Position numbers and translations under genes: made by a program. Below the pieces are notes generated by a model that had not been told where the DNA came from, did not search any database, and was given only the letters and a program-made list of their open reading frames with translations. From positions 1-54,826 of the forward strand of contig DATLEK010000071.1 of NCBI GenBank assembly GCA_035525365.1: 54,826 nucleotides of DNA, written 5' to 3'. Shown here in pieces: positions 9,477 through 16,907 of the stretch (position 1 is the first letter of the stretch; each line of letters starts with the position of its first letter). This DNA comes from GCA-2861595 sp035525365. GTDB lineage: Bacteria; Actinomycetota; Acidimicrobiia; Acidimicrobiales; GCA-2861595.

Positions 9477-12428
9477 CTACATCTGTCGCCGTTGGGCCTC
9501 ATCGGCGAGTTGGCGGCGTGAGGTGAGCCCGAGCTTGCCGAAGATGTGGGTCAGGTGGGTTTCGACGGTGCGGGGGGAGATGTAGAGGCGCTCGCCGATC
9601 TCCCGATTGGTCAAACCCTGCCCGACAAGTTTCGTGACTCCCCGTTCGGCGGGCGTCAGAGCGATCCAGCCCATGTTGGGTCCCCCCCTCGTGTTGCGGT
9701 CGGTGAGGGCGTAGGCCACCGCTTCGGGCAAGGACATGGACGAGCCCTGCTGCCAGAGCGCCCGGAACCGCATGCGGCCAAGGGTCTTTTCCGTCGTGGC
9801 GACGTCGGCCTCGTAACCCGATTGGAGGACGGGCGGTCGGGCGTAGCCCTTCGCCTCCCGCAGGACCAGGGCGGCACCGAACAGGCGGGCCGACCGATCC
9901 CACTGGCTGGTCTGGCCGGCCAGGGCGGCCATCTCCTCGAGGGAGGCGGCCAGGCCCGGCGCCTCCTGGGCCTGGTTGCGCAGGGCGAGGGCTTCGGCGC
10001 AAAGGGCCGTGGCGTCGCTCACGTCCCCCCGGGCCCGGGCCAGGCGGCCGAGTCCCGAGATCACCGCCGCTCGCGCCGAGGTGGCCTCGGCGGGCAACGC
10101 CGAGCGGGCCTCATCGAGAAGTGCCTCAGCCTCGGACCATTTGCCCTCACCGAGCGCCACCTCGGCCAGGCCCATGAGCGCCTTGGTTGAACGAGCCCCG
10201 GCCCCGGCCGCCACCGCCTGCGCCTCCTCGAAATGGGCGCGGGCGTTCTCCAACTGGCCACGGCCATGTTCGAGCGACCCGAGACACGACAGCGTGAAGG
10301 CGAGGCTCGTGGGCGCGTCCCCGTCCCGATTCAGCTCCAGGGCGGCTCCGAGAAGATCGCCGGCGCGGTCGTAGTCGCCCCCGGCCGTCGCCAGGCGCCC
10401 CAGGTGGAGCAGGTTCATCGCCGTGTTGTAGGGCTCGCCCAACAGGCGGCTCACCGCCAACGCCTCGGTGAGGACGGCCTCGGCATCGGCGTAGTTGCCC
10501 TCGTCCACGTCCAGCTCGCCGAGGAAGGTGAGCGAGAAACGCAGGCTCTGCTGGTCCCGGGTCCCGCGGGCGACCTCCACGCTCTCCTCAAGTAGCGCCC
10601 GCGCCGCGCCGGCATCGCCCCGCGAGAGGTGGGTGCGGCCCAGGCAGGCCAGAGCATGGGACAAACACCAGCTGTCGCCGCACCGGCGGGCTAGCTCCAC
10701 GCTCGGCTCGAGGTGGCGCCGGGCCGACTCCAGGTCAGCCGACATCCAGGCGTCGTTGCCGAGGAGGAACAAGGTCCGGGCCTCAGCCCCGATGTCGCCC
10801 TCGGAACGGAACAACGCCAGGCACTCGCCGAGCATCGCCGGCGCGCTGTCGATCCGGCCCATGAGGTCCATGAAGCCCAGTCCCCACAGCGCCTTGGCTC
10901 GAGCCGCCGGCCGGTCCCTGCCCTCCGCCGCCAGCGCCAGCGCGGCCGAGAGCCATTCCCTGCCTTCGCGGAAGTGGCAGTGGACCCGCCAGAAGATCGT
11001 CAGGGCCCCGGCCAGGCGCAGGGCCACCTCGGCGTCGCCCTCGGCGACCGCCCAGGCCAGCCCGTCCCGCAGGTTGGCGTGCTCCTCCTCGAGGCGGTCG
11101 AGCCAGCTCACCTGGTCGGGCCCGGTCAGCTCGGGCTCCGCCTTCTCCACCAGCGCGACGCACCACTGCGCGTGCCGGCGCCGCAGCGTCGCTGTCTGCC
11201 CTGATCGCTCCAAGAGCTCCCCACCGTAGATGCGGATGGTCTCGAGCATCCGATAACGGGCCTGGGCGCCCGATGTGGTGGCCAGCACCAGGGACTTGGC
11301 CACCAGGCCGGCCAGCGCCGGGAGCACCTCGCGCCCGTCGCCGTCCACGGCGCACACCGCCTCGGCCGCATCGAGGGTGCAGCCACCGGTGAAGACCGAC
11401 AGGCGCCGCAGCAGCACCGCCTCCTGGTCGCTGAGCAGGTCGTGGCTCCAGTCGAAGGCGGCCTGAAGGGTCTGGTGGCGGGGCAGCACCGCCCGGCTTC
11501 CTCCGGTCAACAGATCGAAGCGGTTGCCGAGGCGGTCGAGGATCTCCTGGGGACTGAGCACCGCCACCCGGGCCGCGGCCAGCTCCACGGCGAGGGGGAT
11601 GCCGTCGAGTCGCCGGCAGATCTCGGCCACCACCGGCACCAGCTCGGGCGTGAGGCGGAACCCGGCGCTGGTGGCGGCCGCCCGCAGGCTGAACAGCGCC
11701 ACCGCGTCTGATGCCGCCAGCAGCTCGGCGCTCGCCCCCTCGTCGGGCACCGACAGCGGCGCCAGCGGCCACACCTCCTCGCCGCCGATGCCGAAGGGGA
11801 TCTGGCTGGTCGCCAGGACGAGCAGCTTCGGGCAGGCCTGGAGCAGCACGTCGGCCACCCGGGCGCATTCGCCGATGAGGTGTTCGCAGTTGTCCAGGAT
11901 GACGAGCAGGTGGCGCCGGCGCATATGCGACACCACGACGTCGAGCATGGGGCGGCCCGGCTGTTCCCACACCGACAGGGCGGCGGCTATCGCCCGGGGG
12001 ACGAGGGCGGGCTCTCGGATGGCTGCCAGCTCCACGAAGTGGACACCGCCGGGGTAGCGGCCGGCGATCCGGGTCCCGGCCTCGCGCACCAGGCGGGTCT
12101 TGCCGATGCCCGACGGGCCGGTGACCACCACCAGGCGGGACTCGGCCAGCGCCGCCTCCAGTCCGGCCAGATCGAGCTGGCGTCCGATGAAGGCATCGGC
12201 GGAGAAGGGCAGACTCAGCCCGGCGGCAGGGACGGTGCCGGCGGCGGTGCCGGCGGGCTCGGCCGCTTCGGCATCGTGGGCCGAGTGTACGCATGTGCAC
12301 GCCTCCGGGCAGGATTGACGCCGATCCGGCCGATATCTACGGGGGTCGCCCGCCCCGTGGCTCAACGGCGCTCCCCGCCGGGGCAGCCGCTCGATTGTGC
12401 ACCTGGCGTTGTGATCCGGGCTCGCCAC
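9477..12428 (-). CDS. Large ATP-binding LuxR-family (LAL-type) transcriptional regulator
   Basis: A signal-transducing STAND-type ATPase fused to a LuxR DNA-binding domain. After a poorly conserved N-terminus, FIGRQLDLAGLEAAL leads into Walker A VVVTGPSGIGKT (about residue 100) and Walker B HLLVILDNCEHL. A conserved winged-helix region follows (LDGIPLAVELAAARVAVLSP), then some 400 residues of TPR-like helices. The C-terminal helix-turn-helix reads LTPAERGVTKLVGQGLTNRE and RLYISPRTVETHLTHIFGKL. The start is uncertain: GTG at 12428 is the only in-frame canonical start before the ATPase domain, but it places a repeated non-coding module (12285-12346) inside the coding region. A rarer start nearer 12250 is possible. 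Confidence 0.88.
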   Translation of the reverse strand: MASPDHNARCTIERLPRRGAPLSHGAGDPRRYRPDRRQSCPEACTCVHSAHDAEAAEPAGTAAGTVPAAGLSLPFSADAFIGRQLDLAGLEAALAESRLVVVTGPSGIGKTRLVREAGTRIAGRYPGGVHFVELAAIREPALVPRAIAAALSVWEQPGRPMLDVVVSHMRRRHLLVILDNCEHLIGECARVADVLLQACPKLLVLATSQIPFGIGGEEVWPLAPLSVPDEGASAELLAASDAVALFSLRAAATSAGFRLTPELVPVVAEICRRLDGIPLAVELAAARVAVLSPQEILDRLGNRFDLLTGGSRAVLPRHQTLQAAFDWSHDLLSDQEAVLLRRLSVFTGGCTLDAAEAVCAVDGDGREVLPALAGLVAKSLVLATTSGAQARYRMLETIRIYGGELLERSGQTATLRRRHAQWCVALVEKAEPELTGPDQVSWLDRLEEEHANLRDGLAWAVAEGDAEVALRLAGALTIFWRVHCHFREGREWLSAALALAAEGRDRPAARAKALWGLGFMDLMGRIDSAPAMLGECLALFRSEGDIGAEARTLFLLGNDAWMSADLESARRHLEPSVELARRCGDSWCLSHALACLGRTHLSRGDAGAARALLEESVEVARGTRDQQSLRFSLTFLGELDVDEGNYADAEAVLTEALAVSRLLGEPYNTAMNLLHLGRLATAGGDYDRAGDLLGAALELNRDGDAPTSLAFTLSCLGSLEHGRGQLENARAHFEEAQAVAAGAGARSTKALMGLAEVALGEGKWSEAEALLDEARSALPAEATSARAAVISGLGRLARARGDVSDATALCAEALALRNQAQEAPGLAASLEEMAALAGQTSQWDRSARLFGAALVLREAKGYARPPVLQSGYEADVATTEKTLGRMRFRALWQQGSSMSLPEAVAYALTDRNTRGGPNMGWIALTPAERGVTKLVGQGLTNREIGERLYISPRTVETHLTHIFGKLGLTSRRQLADEAQRRQM
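12285..12346 (+). promoter_or_regulatory. Repeated non-coding module, copy A
   Basis: GTGTACGCATGTGCACGCC, GGGCAGGA and ACGGGGGT recur at 18906 with exactly the same 54-base distance from GTGTAC to ACGGGG. Copies B and C lie upstream of exported-protein genes on the plus strand; copy A faces a locus whose surface gene is decayed (13593-13962). It is antisense to the first codons assigned to the LuxR-type regulator. Confidence 0.55.
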
Positions 12429-12455
12429 GCCACGATCACAGCGCTACGTGCACAA
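12395..12455. repeat. Two-step inverted repeat
   Basis: TTGTGCAC pairs with GTGCACAA, and inside it CGTTGTGATC pairs with GATCACAGCG (one G-T or mismatch position), with 4-base internal loops and a 17-base terminal loop. It lies between the LuxR-type regulator and the PIN gene, and could be a terminator for the PIN transcript or a binding site. Confidence 0.4.
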
Positions 12456-12513
12456 CCGCCGGGCGTCAACTGGAGACCGACGGCTACCGCTCGTCCGCCC
12501 GGCGTCCCGCCCG

Positions 12514-12936
12514 CTATAGCTCGGCGAGCTGATCGGGATAGGTGACGTCGATCTCAGTGATCGTCTGGGGAAAGTGGCGGTGATTGTTCGTGAGGAACCG
12601 GTCGGCGCCGACGGCGACGGCCGTCGCCAGGTGTACGGCGTCGGCCGCCCGCAACCCGTAGGCGGCGCCCAGAGCGACAGCCAGTCCGGCCGTCGCCTCG
12701 TCGACGGGGCGAAGCTCCAGCCTGGCCAGGAGCGCGGTGAGCGCCACCAGATCGGCCTCGGCGTTGTCCCGGGTCGGCCTGGTGAGCAGCTCGGGCAGCA
12801 ACAGGGTCGAGCCCACCCCGGCAATCGGCGCGGCGTCCCCCGCCGGCTCGTCGGAGAACAGGGCCACGACCCGCCGGCCCAGTGAGTGGCCCGGGACGGC
12901 CGCGTAGATGAGCACGTCGGCATCGAAGGCGTCCAT
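12514..12936 (-). CDS. PIN-domain toxin (VapC-like)
   Basis: A 140-residue PIN-domain protein, the fold of VapC ribonuclease toxins that cleave tRNA or rRNA. The acidic active-site pattern is visible: an early aspartate in FDADVLIYA, a glutamate in LLLPELLT, an aspartate in GLRAADAVHLATAVAVGADR and a further one in that helix, followed by the usual FLTNNHRHF. The ATG at 12936 lies seven bases after the stop of a degenerate upstream frame that looks like its former antitoxin. Without an intact antitoxin the toxin may be silent or neutralised by another protein. Confidence 0.85.
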   Translation of the reverse strand: MDAFDADVLIYAAVPGHSLGRRVVALFSDEPAGDAAPIAGVGSTLLLPELLTRPTRDNAEADLVALTALLARLELRPVDEATAGLAVALGAAYGLRAADAVHLATAVAVGADRFLTNNHRHFPQTITEIDVTYPDQLAEL

Positions 12937-12943
12937 CGGCGGC

Positions 12944-13141
12944 TCAGTCCCGGGCTCGGCCGGCGTTCACCTCGGCGATCAACTCTTCGGCCCTGGCCTG
13001 GGTGAGCCCGGCGGCGGTGATCGACGTGCGCTGGCCGGCGACGAGCAGACCGCGGAGTCTTTCCGCCGAAGCCAGAGCGGCGTCGGCCCGGCGGCAGTCG
13101 TCGGTACTCGGCTCGCATCGCCATGGCGTGGATCGCCGGTA
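12944..13141 (-). pseudogene. Probable antitoxin remnant upstream of the PIN toxin
   Basis: Between a stop at 13142-13144 and a stop at 12944-12946 the frame reads a coding-like sequence that includes ALASAERLRGLLVAGQRTS and AGLTQARAEELIAEVNAGR. It ends seven bases before the PIN start, the position of an antitoxin gene. It has no ATG, GTG or TTG start and no recognisable DNA-binding N-terminus, so I read it as a truncated antitoxin. The 5' end overlaps the toxin fragment on the other strand. Confidence 0.35.
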
Positions 13142-13233
13142 TCAAGGTAACTTGGGACGTGGGTGTCGCCCAGGCCGAAGGGATCGACTTCATCGTCCAT
13201 GCCATGCCCGCTCGTGACAGATTCTTGGAGTAG
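13123..13233 (+). pseudogene. C-terminal fragment of a small toxin-like protein
   Basis: A 36-codon frame starting ATGGCGTGG and ending in IDFIVHAMPARDRFLE. The ending HAMP-R--(F/Y)L is typical, from memory, of a family of small actinobacterial toxins encoded directly before an HTH protein like the one at 13238. Only the tail is left; the catalytic body is missing. The stop lies four bases before the HTH start, which supports a former two-gene operon. Confidence 0.4.
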
Positions 13234-13237
13234 ACGA

Positions 13238-13510
13238 ATGCCCCGATCGATTCAAGAGATCCTCGATCACGGCGACGAGCTCGCCCGGCGCTTCGAGGAC
13301 TACGAACCGAGTCCGAGTGACGAGAGGCCCGTAGAGGAGTACCTCCTCGAGCGGGCGACGATCGCGCGTGCGCGTGGAGAGCGCCAGGTGGTCGATGCGA
13401 TCACCGCGGCGCGGAGCAGGGGGATGTCGTGGCAGAAGATCGGCGACATCCTTGGCACGTCAGCTCAAGCCGCCCAGCAGCGGTACGGCGCCGTCGTCGA
13501 ATCGGCCTAA
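13238..13510 (+). CDS. HTH antitoxin-like protein
   Basis: A 90-residue protein starting MPRSIQEILDHGDELARRFE and ending in a helix-turn-helix (ITAARSRGMSWQKIGDILG, then TSAQAAQQRYG). GGAG seven bases before the ATG at 13238 supports this start. From family memory, this layout belongs to antitoxin-like partners of small toxins with an HAMPMR-type tail, and a fragment of such a toxin precedes it. The toxin is broken, so this would be an orphan antitoxin. Confidence 0.65.
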   Translation: MPRSIQEILDHGDELARRFEDYEPSPSDERPVEEYLLERATIARARGERQVVDAITAARSRGMSWQKIGDILGTSAQAAQQRYGAVVESA

Positions 13511-13592
13511 ACGACGAATCAGAGTGAAATTGGCCGCCCGGGAAGGGCACCGTCCGGCTCCGCCGCCGCCAGTGCACCCGCATCGCCTTCAA

Positions 13593-13962
13593 GGCTCGGG
13601 CTCGGCGGCTACGGTCGCCGCTGGCGCCCTGACGTCGCCACGGCCCACGTCGGCGTCGGCCCCCGTCGCCGGAACCGCCCAGGCCGGCGCGGCGAACACG
13701 CAGCAGACCTCCACGGTGGAGGGCCCGAACATCGCCCGCCTACCCGACGGACACGTCGTCTCCGGCGACCTCTGGAGCGGCTTCAACGCCCCCGACGGTC
13801 GCTCGCTGCCGGTCGGCCTCGACAGCCCGAGTCCCAGTTCGCCCGCCGGCGCTTCGGCGCAGCTCATCGGCGCGTGTGGTCCTCATGGCCCTGAGCGCCA
13901 TGGCCATGGGTGGAGCCCTCGCCGCCACGGCAAGGACCAGGCGCCGGCGGGTGGCCGCATAA
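13593..13962 (+). pseudogene. Decayed paralogue of the membrane-anchored exported protein at 23563
   Basis: The frame starting near 13593 reads STVEGPNIARLPDGHVVSGD and LWSGFNAPDGRSLPVGLD, nearly the same as STVQGPNIARLPNGQVVSDD and LWAGFNASDGRTAPPGL of the intact gene. After GASAQLIG a one-base insertion near 13875 shifts the frame; in the next frame VVLMALSAMAMGGALAATAR and a basic tail follow, matching the intact gene's membrane anchor, and stop at 13960-13962. No signal peptide or start belongs to it. It is the 3' part of a lost gene, now beside toxin-antitoxin genes. Confidence 0.75.
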
Positions 13963-14010
13963 GCCCTGGGGCCGGAGACCTCGGCGGGGTAGAAGCCCGC
14001 CGAGGTCGGC

Positions 14011-15261
14011 CTACGTTGGTGCCCGGAGGATTGCCTGCATTCCGCCTTGGTCGAGCTGTCGCTTGATGAACTCACCGAGGAGAGGGACGGCAAAGGAGTA
14101 CCTGCCGTAGCGATTCTTGTAGATCAAACCCGCGGCGCAGAGCGCCGAAAGCATCTGGTTGGCGTGACTGTTGCTGAACGGCGTTGTCAACACCTCGGGC
14201 GCCTTGGCGACGACCTCTTGGACGGTGAACTCGATGTCCGGCCGGGGTAGCACGGCAACAACGGTCAGTAGCTCCCGTTGCCGGTCAGTCACCTTCGCCC
14301 ATCGCCCAGCGAAGAAGTCCGAGTCGAGCTTGCGGGTGATGGCGTCCAGCGGCACCTGGTTCTGCGTCCCGGTAGCGGCTTGCTGGATGAAGACGTCGAA
14401 GACTTCCCGGCAGATGAACTGGATGAAGTACGGGTACCCCGCGGAATGCTTGCAGATCGTGTCGACCGACTCGCCGGTGAACGCAACCGGGCAGTTGGCG
14501 TGCTGGATCGGTGTGAGAATCGCCTCCCGGCTTTCCGTTTGGCTGAGTCGATCGAGGAACACCACGCGGAACATCCGTTCGGCAAATGTCCTGGCGTTCA
14601 CCAACTTCGGGAACAGAGTGGGCAGGCCGGTCAACGCCAGCATGAAGGGGATACCCTTGCGCTGGATCGACTGGAACACGTCGAGAATGAGAGAGAGCGG
14701 GTACTCGTCTTTGTCGCCACGATCCGCCAGGTTCTGTGCTTCGTCGTAGGCAAAGATCAACCCCCGCCTGCCCTCCTTCGCCAGGTAGGCCCACGCCAAC
14801 TCGAGGACCGCCTTGAGGCGGTCGGACACCAGCCCAGGCGTGCTGGTGTAGACAGAAACGAGCGCGGTGTAATCAAGCATCGACGGGACCTCAAGAGGCA
14901 GCGAAGTGAAGCCAGGCTTCGACACGCTTTCGGTCCGGACCACGATGGAGGAGGTCACCACTGCGAGGTCGGCGAGAATCCTGATCGCCAGCTTCTCCTC
15001 GGTGACGCTTGTTGACTCGGAGAGGTCGGTTCCGACCCAGAGCCATCCCGCCTGCATGGCCAGCGGCTTGAACACTTCAAGGAGGACCGTCTTCCCAACT
15101 CCCCGCAAGCCCGTGAGGACCAGGTTCTCGAGGATCGTCTCTTGCTCGAGTAGTCGGCAGAACTCGGATAACTCCTTCTGGCGACCGGCGAGGTGAGGGG
15201 GCATATGCCCGGCTCCCGGCCGGAAGGGGTTCCGGAACGGCGCTTCAGTCTGAACGGTCAT
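14011..15261 (-). CDS. AAA-type ATPase with C-terminal winged-helix-like region
   Basis: A 416-residue ATP-binding protein. Walker A is LVLTGLRGVGKTVLLEVF near residue 50 and Walker B is GLIFAYDEAQNLADRG near residue 175. Sensor-like ALTGLPTLFPKL follows, then a helical region with SAGYPYFIQFICREVFD. The last 80 residues (RQRELLTVVAVL, HANQMLSALCAAGLIYKNR, YGRYSFAVPLLGEFIKRQL) look like a winged helix. This domain order is seen in orf-like ATPases of accessory regions, some linked to defence or DNA maintenance. Upstream DNA is AT-rich with two short palindromes, which suggests autoregulation. No certain biological role. Confidence 0.8.
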   Translation of the reverse strand: MTVQTEAPFRNPFRPGAGHMPPHLAGRQKELSEFCRLLEQETILENLVLTGLRGVGKTVLLEVFKPLAMQAGWLWVGTDLSESTSVTEEKLAIRILADLAVVTSSIVVRTESVSKPGFTSLPLEVPSMLDYTALVSVYTSTPGLVSDRLKAVLELAWAYLAKEGRRGLIFAYDEAQNLADRGDKDEYPLSLILDVFQSIQRKGIPFMLALTGLPTLFPKLVNARTFAERMFRVVFLDRLSQTESREAILTPIQHANCPVAFTGESVDTICKHSAGYPYFIQFICREVFDVFIQQAATGTQNQVPLDAITRKLDSDFFAGRWAKVTDRQRELLTVVAVLPRPDIEFTVQEVVAKAPEVLTTPFSNSHANQMLSALCAAGLIYKNRYGRYSFAVPLLGEFIKRQLDQGGMQAILRAPT

Positions 15262-15265
15262 GGTC

Positions 15266-15288
15266 GTTAGTCTAACATACTGTTATGA
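15266..15288. promoter_or_regulatory. Operator-like palindromes before the AAA ATPase gene
   Basis: GTTAGTCTAAC (15266-15276) is a perfect palindrome around a central T; CATACTGTTATG (15277-15288) follows at once with arms CATA/TATG. Both lie within 30 bases of the ATPase start, in unusually AT-rich sequence between two divergent genes. Confidence 0.4.
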
Positions 15289-15408
15289 TGAGTGCTAAAA
15301 GTAGCTTGAAAGGTAATAGAACGTTAGTCCTGTCGCCGGCCGTACGGCGAGCGACGGGACGAGGGGTGAAGCCCTCAGGGTTCGAAGACGATCAGGAGGC
15401 AGTCGACG

Positions 15409-15943
15409 ATGCCTGAACTCAATTCCAGTTGACGATCAGCGGGGCGCTTACCGATGATCGCCTTGACGCGCTGGTCGCGGCCGGCTGTGACGACGCGACC
15501 TTCTCAAGCAAGGGAAACCTCACGTTCGCCGACTTCAACCGCGAGGCCCCGTTGCTTCTCGACGCGGTGACGTCGGCGATCGCCGGCGTGGAGACCGTCC
15601 CCGGTCTCGAGGTTCGCCACGTCGACCCGGATGAACTCGTGTGGGCGGCGGAGATCGCAGAGCGCACCCGGCGCACTCGCCAGATGTCGACCAGATCATC
15701 CGAGGACAGCGCGGCCCTGGCGCCTTCCCACCGCCGGCGAGCCACGCCACCCGGAACCCGCTTTGGCGGTGGTCCGAGGTCGAGGCTTGGTTTGCGAGCT
15801 ATGAGGGACGAGAGCCCGAGACCGAGCGTTGCCTTGTCCTCGGCGGGCTCAACGGCGCCCTCCAGGCGAGACACAGTCTTCGTGGCAATCCGGCCGGCGC
15901 CAAAGGACTGCGCCAAGCCTTCGAGCATCTGATGGCGTCGTGA
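15409..15943 (+). pseudogene. Frameshifted helix-turn-helix regulator
   Basis: ATG at 15409, after AGGAGG, opens MPELNS. One missing base near 15427 moves the frame to TISGALTDDRLDALVAAGCD, DATFSSKGNLTFADFNREAP and AAEIAERTRRTRQ. A second missing base near 15682 moves it again to VDQIIRGQRGPGAFPPPASH and LWRWSEVEAWFASYEG. The last part is a typical DNA-binding module in which a target Trp-Arg-Trp follows the helix-turn-helix. A third missing base near 15940 truncates the end relative to the duplicate at 16764. Three separate indels mark a decayed gene. It is divergent from the AAA ATPase. Confidence 0.7.
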
Positions 15944-15952
15944 TCGAGCGAT
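15896..15952 (+). repeat. Direct repeat R1 (gene 3' end)
   Basis: 57 bp near-identical to 16764-16821: two substitutions and one missing G. R1 belongs to the end of the frameshifted regulator; the AbrB-PIN pair lies between R1 and R2. Confidence 0.7.
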
Positions 15953-16068
15953 CGCGGATATCGCCACCGACGACGACGAGGCCGTCGAATGGTTCTGGGC
16001 TGCCAATCGCGAGGCTCACCTCCTGATTGCCGAAATGTCGGGCTACCGGCGGCTGTCCGCACGAGGGT

Positions 16069-16074
16069 TATACT
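16069..16074 (+). promoter_or_regulatory. Candidate -10 box, leaderless start of the AbrB-like antitoxin
   Basis: TATACT ends seven bases before the ATG at 16082. No Shine-Dalgarno sequence lies between them. Confidence 0.45.
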
Positions 16075-16081
16075 CATTGGT

Positions 16082-16312
16082 ATGACTCACCGCGTGGGAC
16101 CCAAGGGGCAGGTCGTGATCCCGAAGGAGCTGCGCGACGCGCTCGGCATCGAGCCGGGTGACGAAGTGAGCTTCTGGCGTCACGAAGACCACGTCGCTGT
16201 CCGTCCTGCCAGTCGGCGACCGCCGCTGCGAGGCCGGTTCCAGGGATCGAAGCTGACCGAGGAGCTCCAGCGCGAACGACGCGCGGATCGAGACCGCGAA
16301 GCAGCCCGGTGA
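16082..16312 (+). CDS. AbrB/SpoVT-type antitoxin
   Basis: A 76-residue swapped-hairpin DNA-binding protein. MTHRVGPKGQVVIPKELRDA, followed by LGIEPGDEVSFWR, is the standard AbrB/MazE-like motif. The basic C-terminal tail (LTEELQRERRADRDREAAR) would bind the toxin. Its stop overlaps the PIN toxin start in a GTGA. The promoter looks leaderless. It is the antitoxin of the pair and probably represses its own promoter. Confidence 0.88.
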   Translation: MTHRVGPKGQVVIPKELRDALGIEPGDEVSFWRHEDHVAVRPASRRPPLRGRFQGSKLTEELQRERRADRDREAAR

Positions 16313-16719
16313 CCGTCGTCCTCGACTCGTGGGCGGTGCTGCGCTACCTGGAGGACACCGAGCCGGCCGCCCAAGCCGTCGCCGAGCTGCTGGACAGCGA
16401 GACGCCACTGATGTCGTGGATCAACCTCGGTGAAGTCCACTACGTGCTGCGGCGCCGCCACGGCGAGCACGATGCCACCGAGACGGTGCGCGATCTTCGT
16501 GACGTGATCGACGCCCGACTCCCGGACGAGCGTGTTGTGCTCGACGCCGCCCGGATCAAAGCGGCCCATCCGATGGCCTACGCCGACGCGTTCGCGGCGG
16601 CGCTGGCCGTGGCCCAGGATGCGACCCTGTGGACCGGTGACCCCGGACTCCTCCTCGATGGCGCAGCGTGGCGCTGGCGAGACCTGTGCAGCGACCAAGC
16701 TGAAAGCCGCGATACGTGA
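16309..16719 (+). CDS. PIN-domain toxin (VapC-like)
   Basis: A 136-residue PIN ribonuclease of the VapC type. Active-site acids are in place: Asp in VVLDSWAVLRYLED, Glu in WINLGEVHYVLRRR, Asp in HPMAYADAFAAALAVAQDA and Asp in TLWTGDPGLL. The GTG at 16309 overlaps the stop of the AbrB antitoxin. Both genes are intact, so this toxin-antitoxin pair is likely functional. Confidence 0.9.
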   Translation: MTVVLDSWAVLRYLEDTEPAAQAVAELLDSETPLMSWINLGEVHYVLRRRHGEHDATETVRDLRDVIDARLPDERVVLDAARIKAAHPMAYADAFAAALAVAQDATLWTGDPGLLLDGAAWRWRDLCSDQAESRDT

Positions 16720-16763
16720 TGCCTCGGACAGCCATCAAGAGCACGGACGGCTCCCCCACCCAT

Positions 16764-16821
16764 GGCGCCAAAGGACTGCGCCAGGCCTTCGAGCATCTGA
16801 TCGCGTCGGTGATCGAGCGAT
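16764..16821 (+). repeat. Direct repeat R2 (gene 3' end)
   Basis: Second copy of R1. Read on, it encodes GAKGLRQAFEHLIASVIERW and a basic tail ending in AVVID and a stop, which is probably the original C-terminus of the frameshifted regulator at 15409. Confidence 0.7.
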
Positions 16822-16895
16822 GGCCGCCTCGCGCAAAGCGTCGAAACGGTCCAGCGAATGCCGTCGTAATCGACTAACAGGAGCCGTCGAAATGG

Positions 16896-16901
16896 TAAGG
16901 T
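16896..16901 (+). promoter_or_regulatory. Candidate -10 box, leaderless start of the AAA_14 gene
   Basis: TAAGGT ends six bases before the ATG at 16908. Confidence 0.4.
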
Positions 16902-16907
16902 AGCAAC

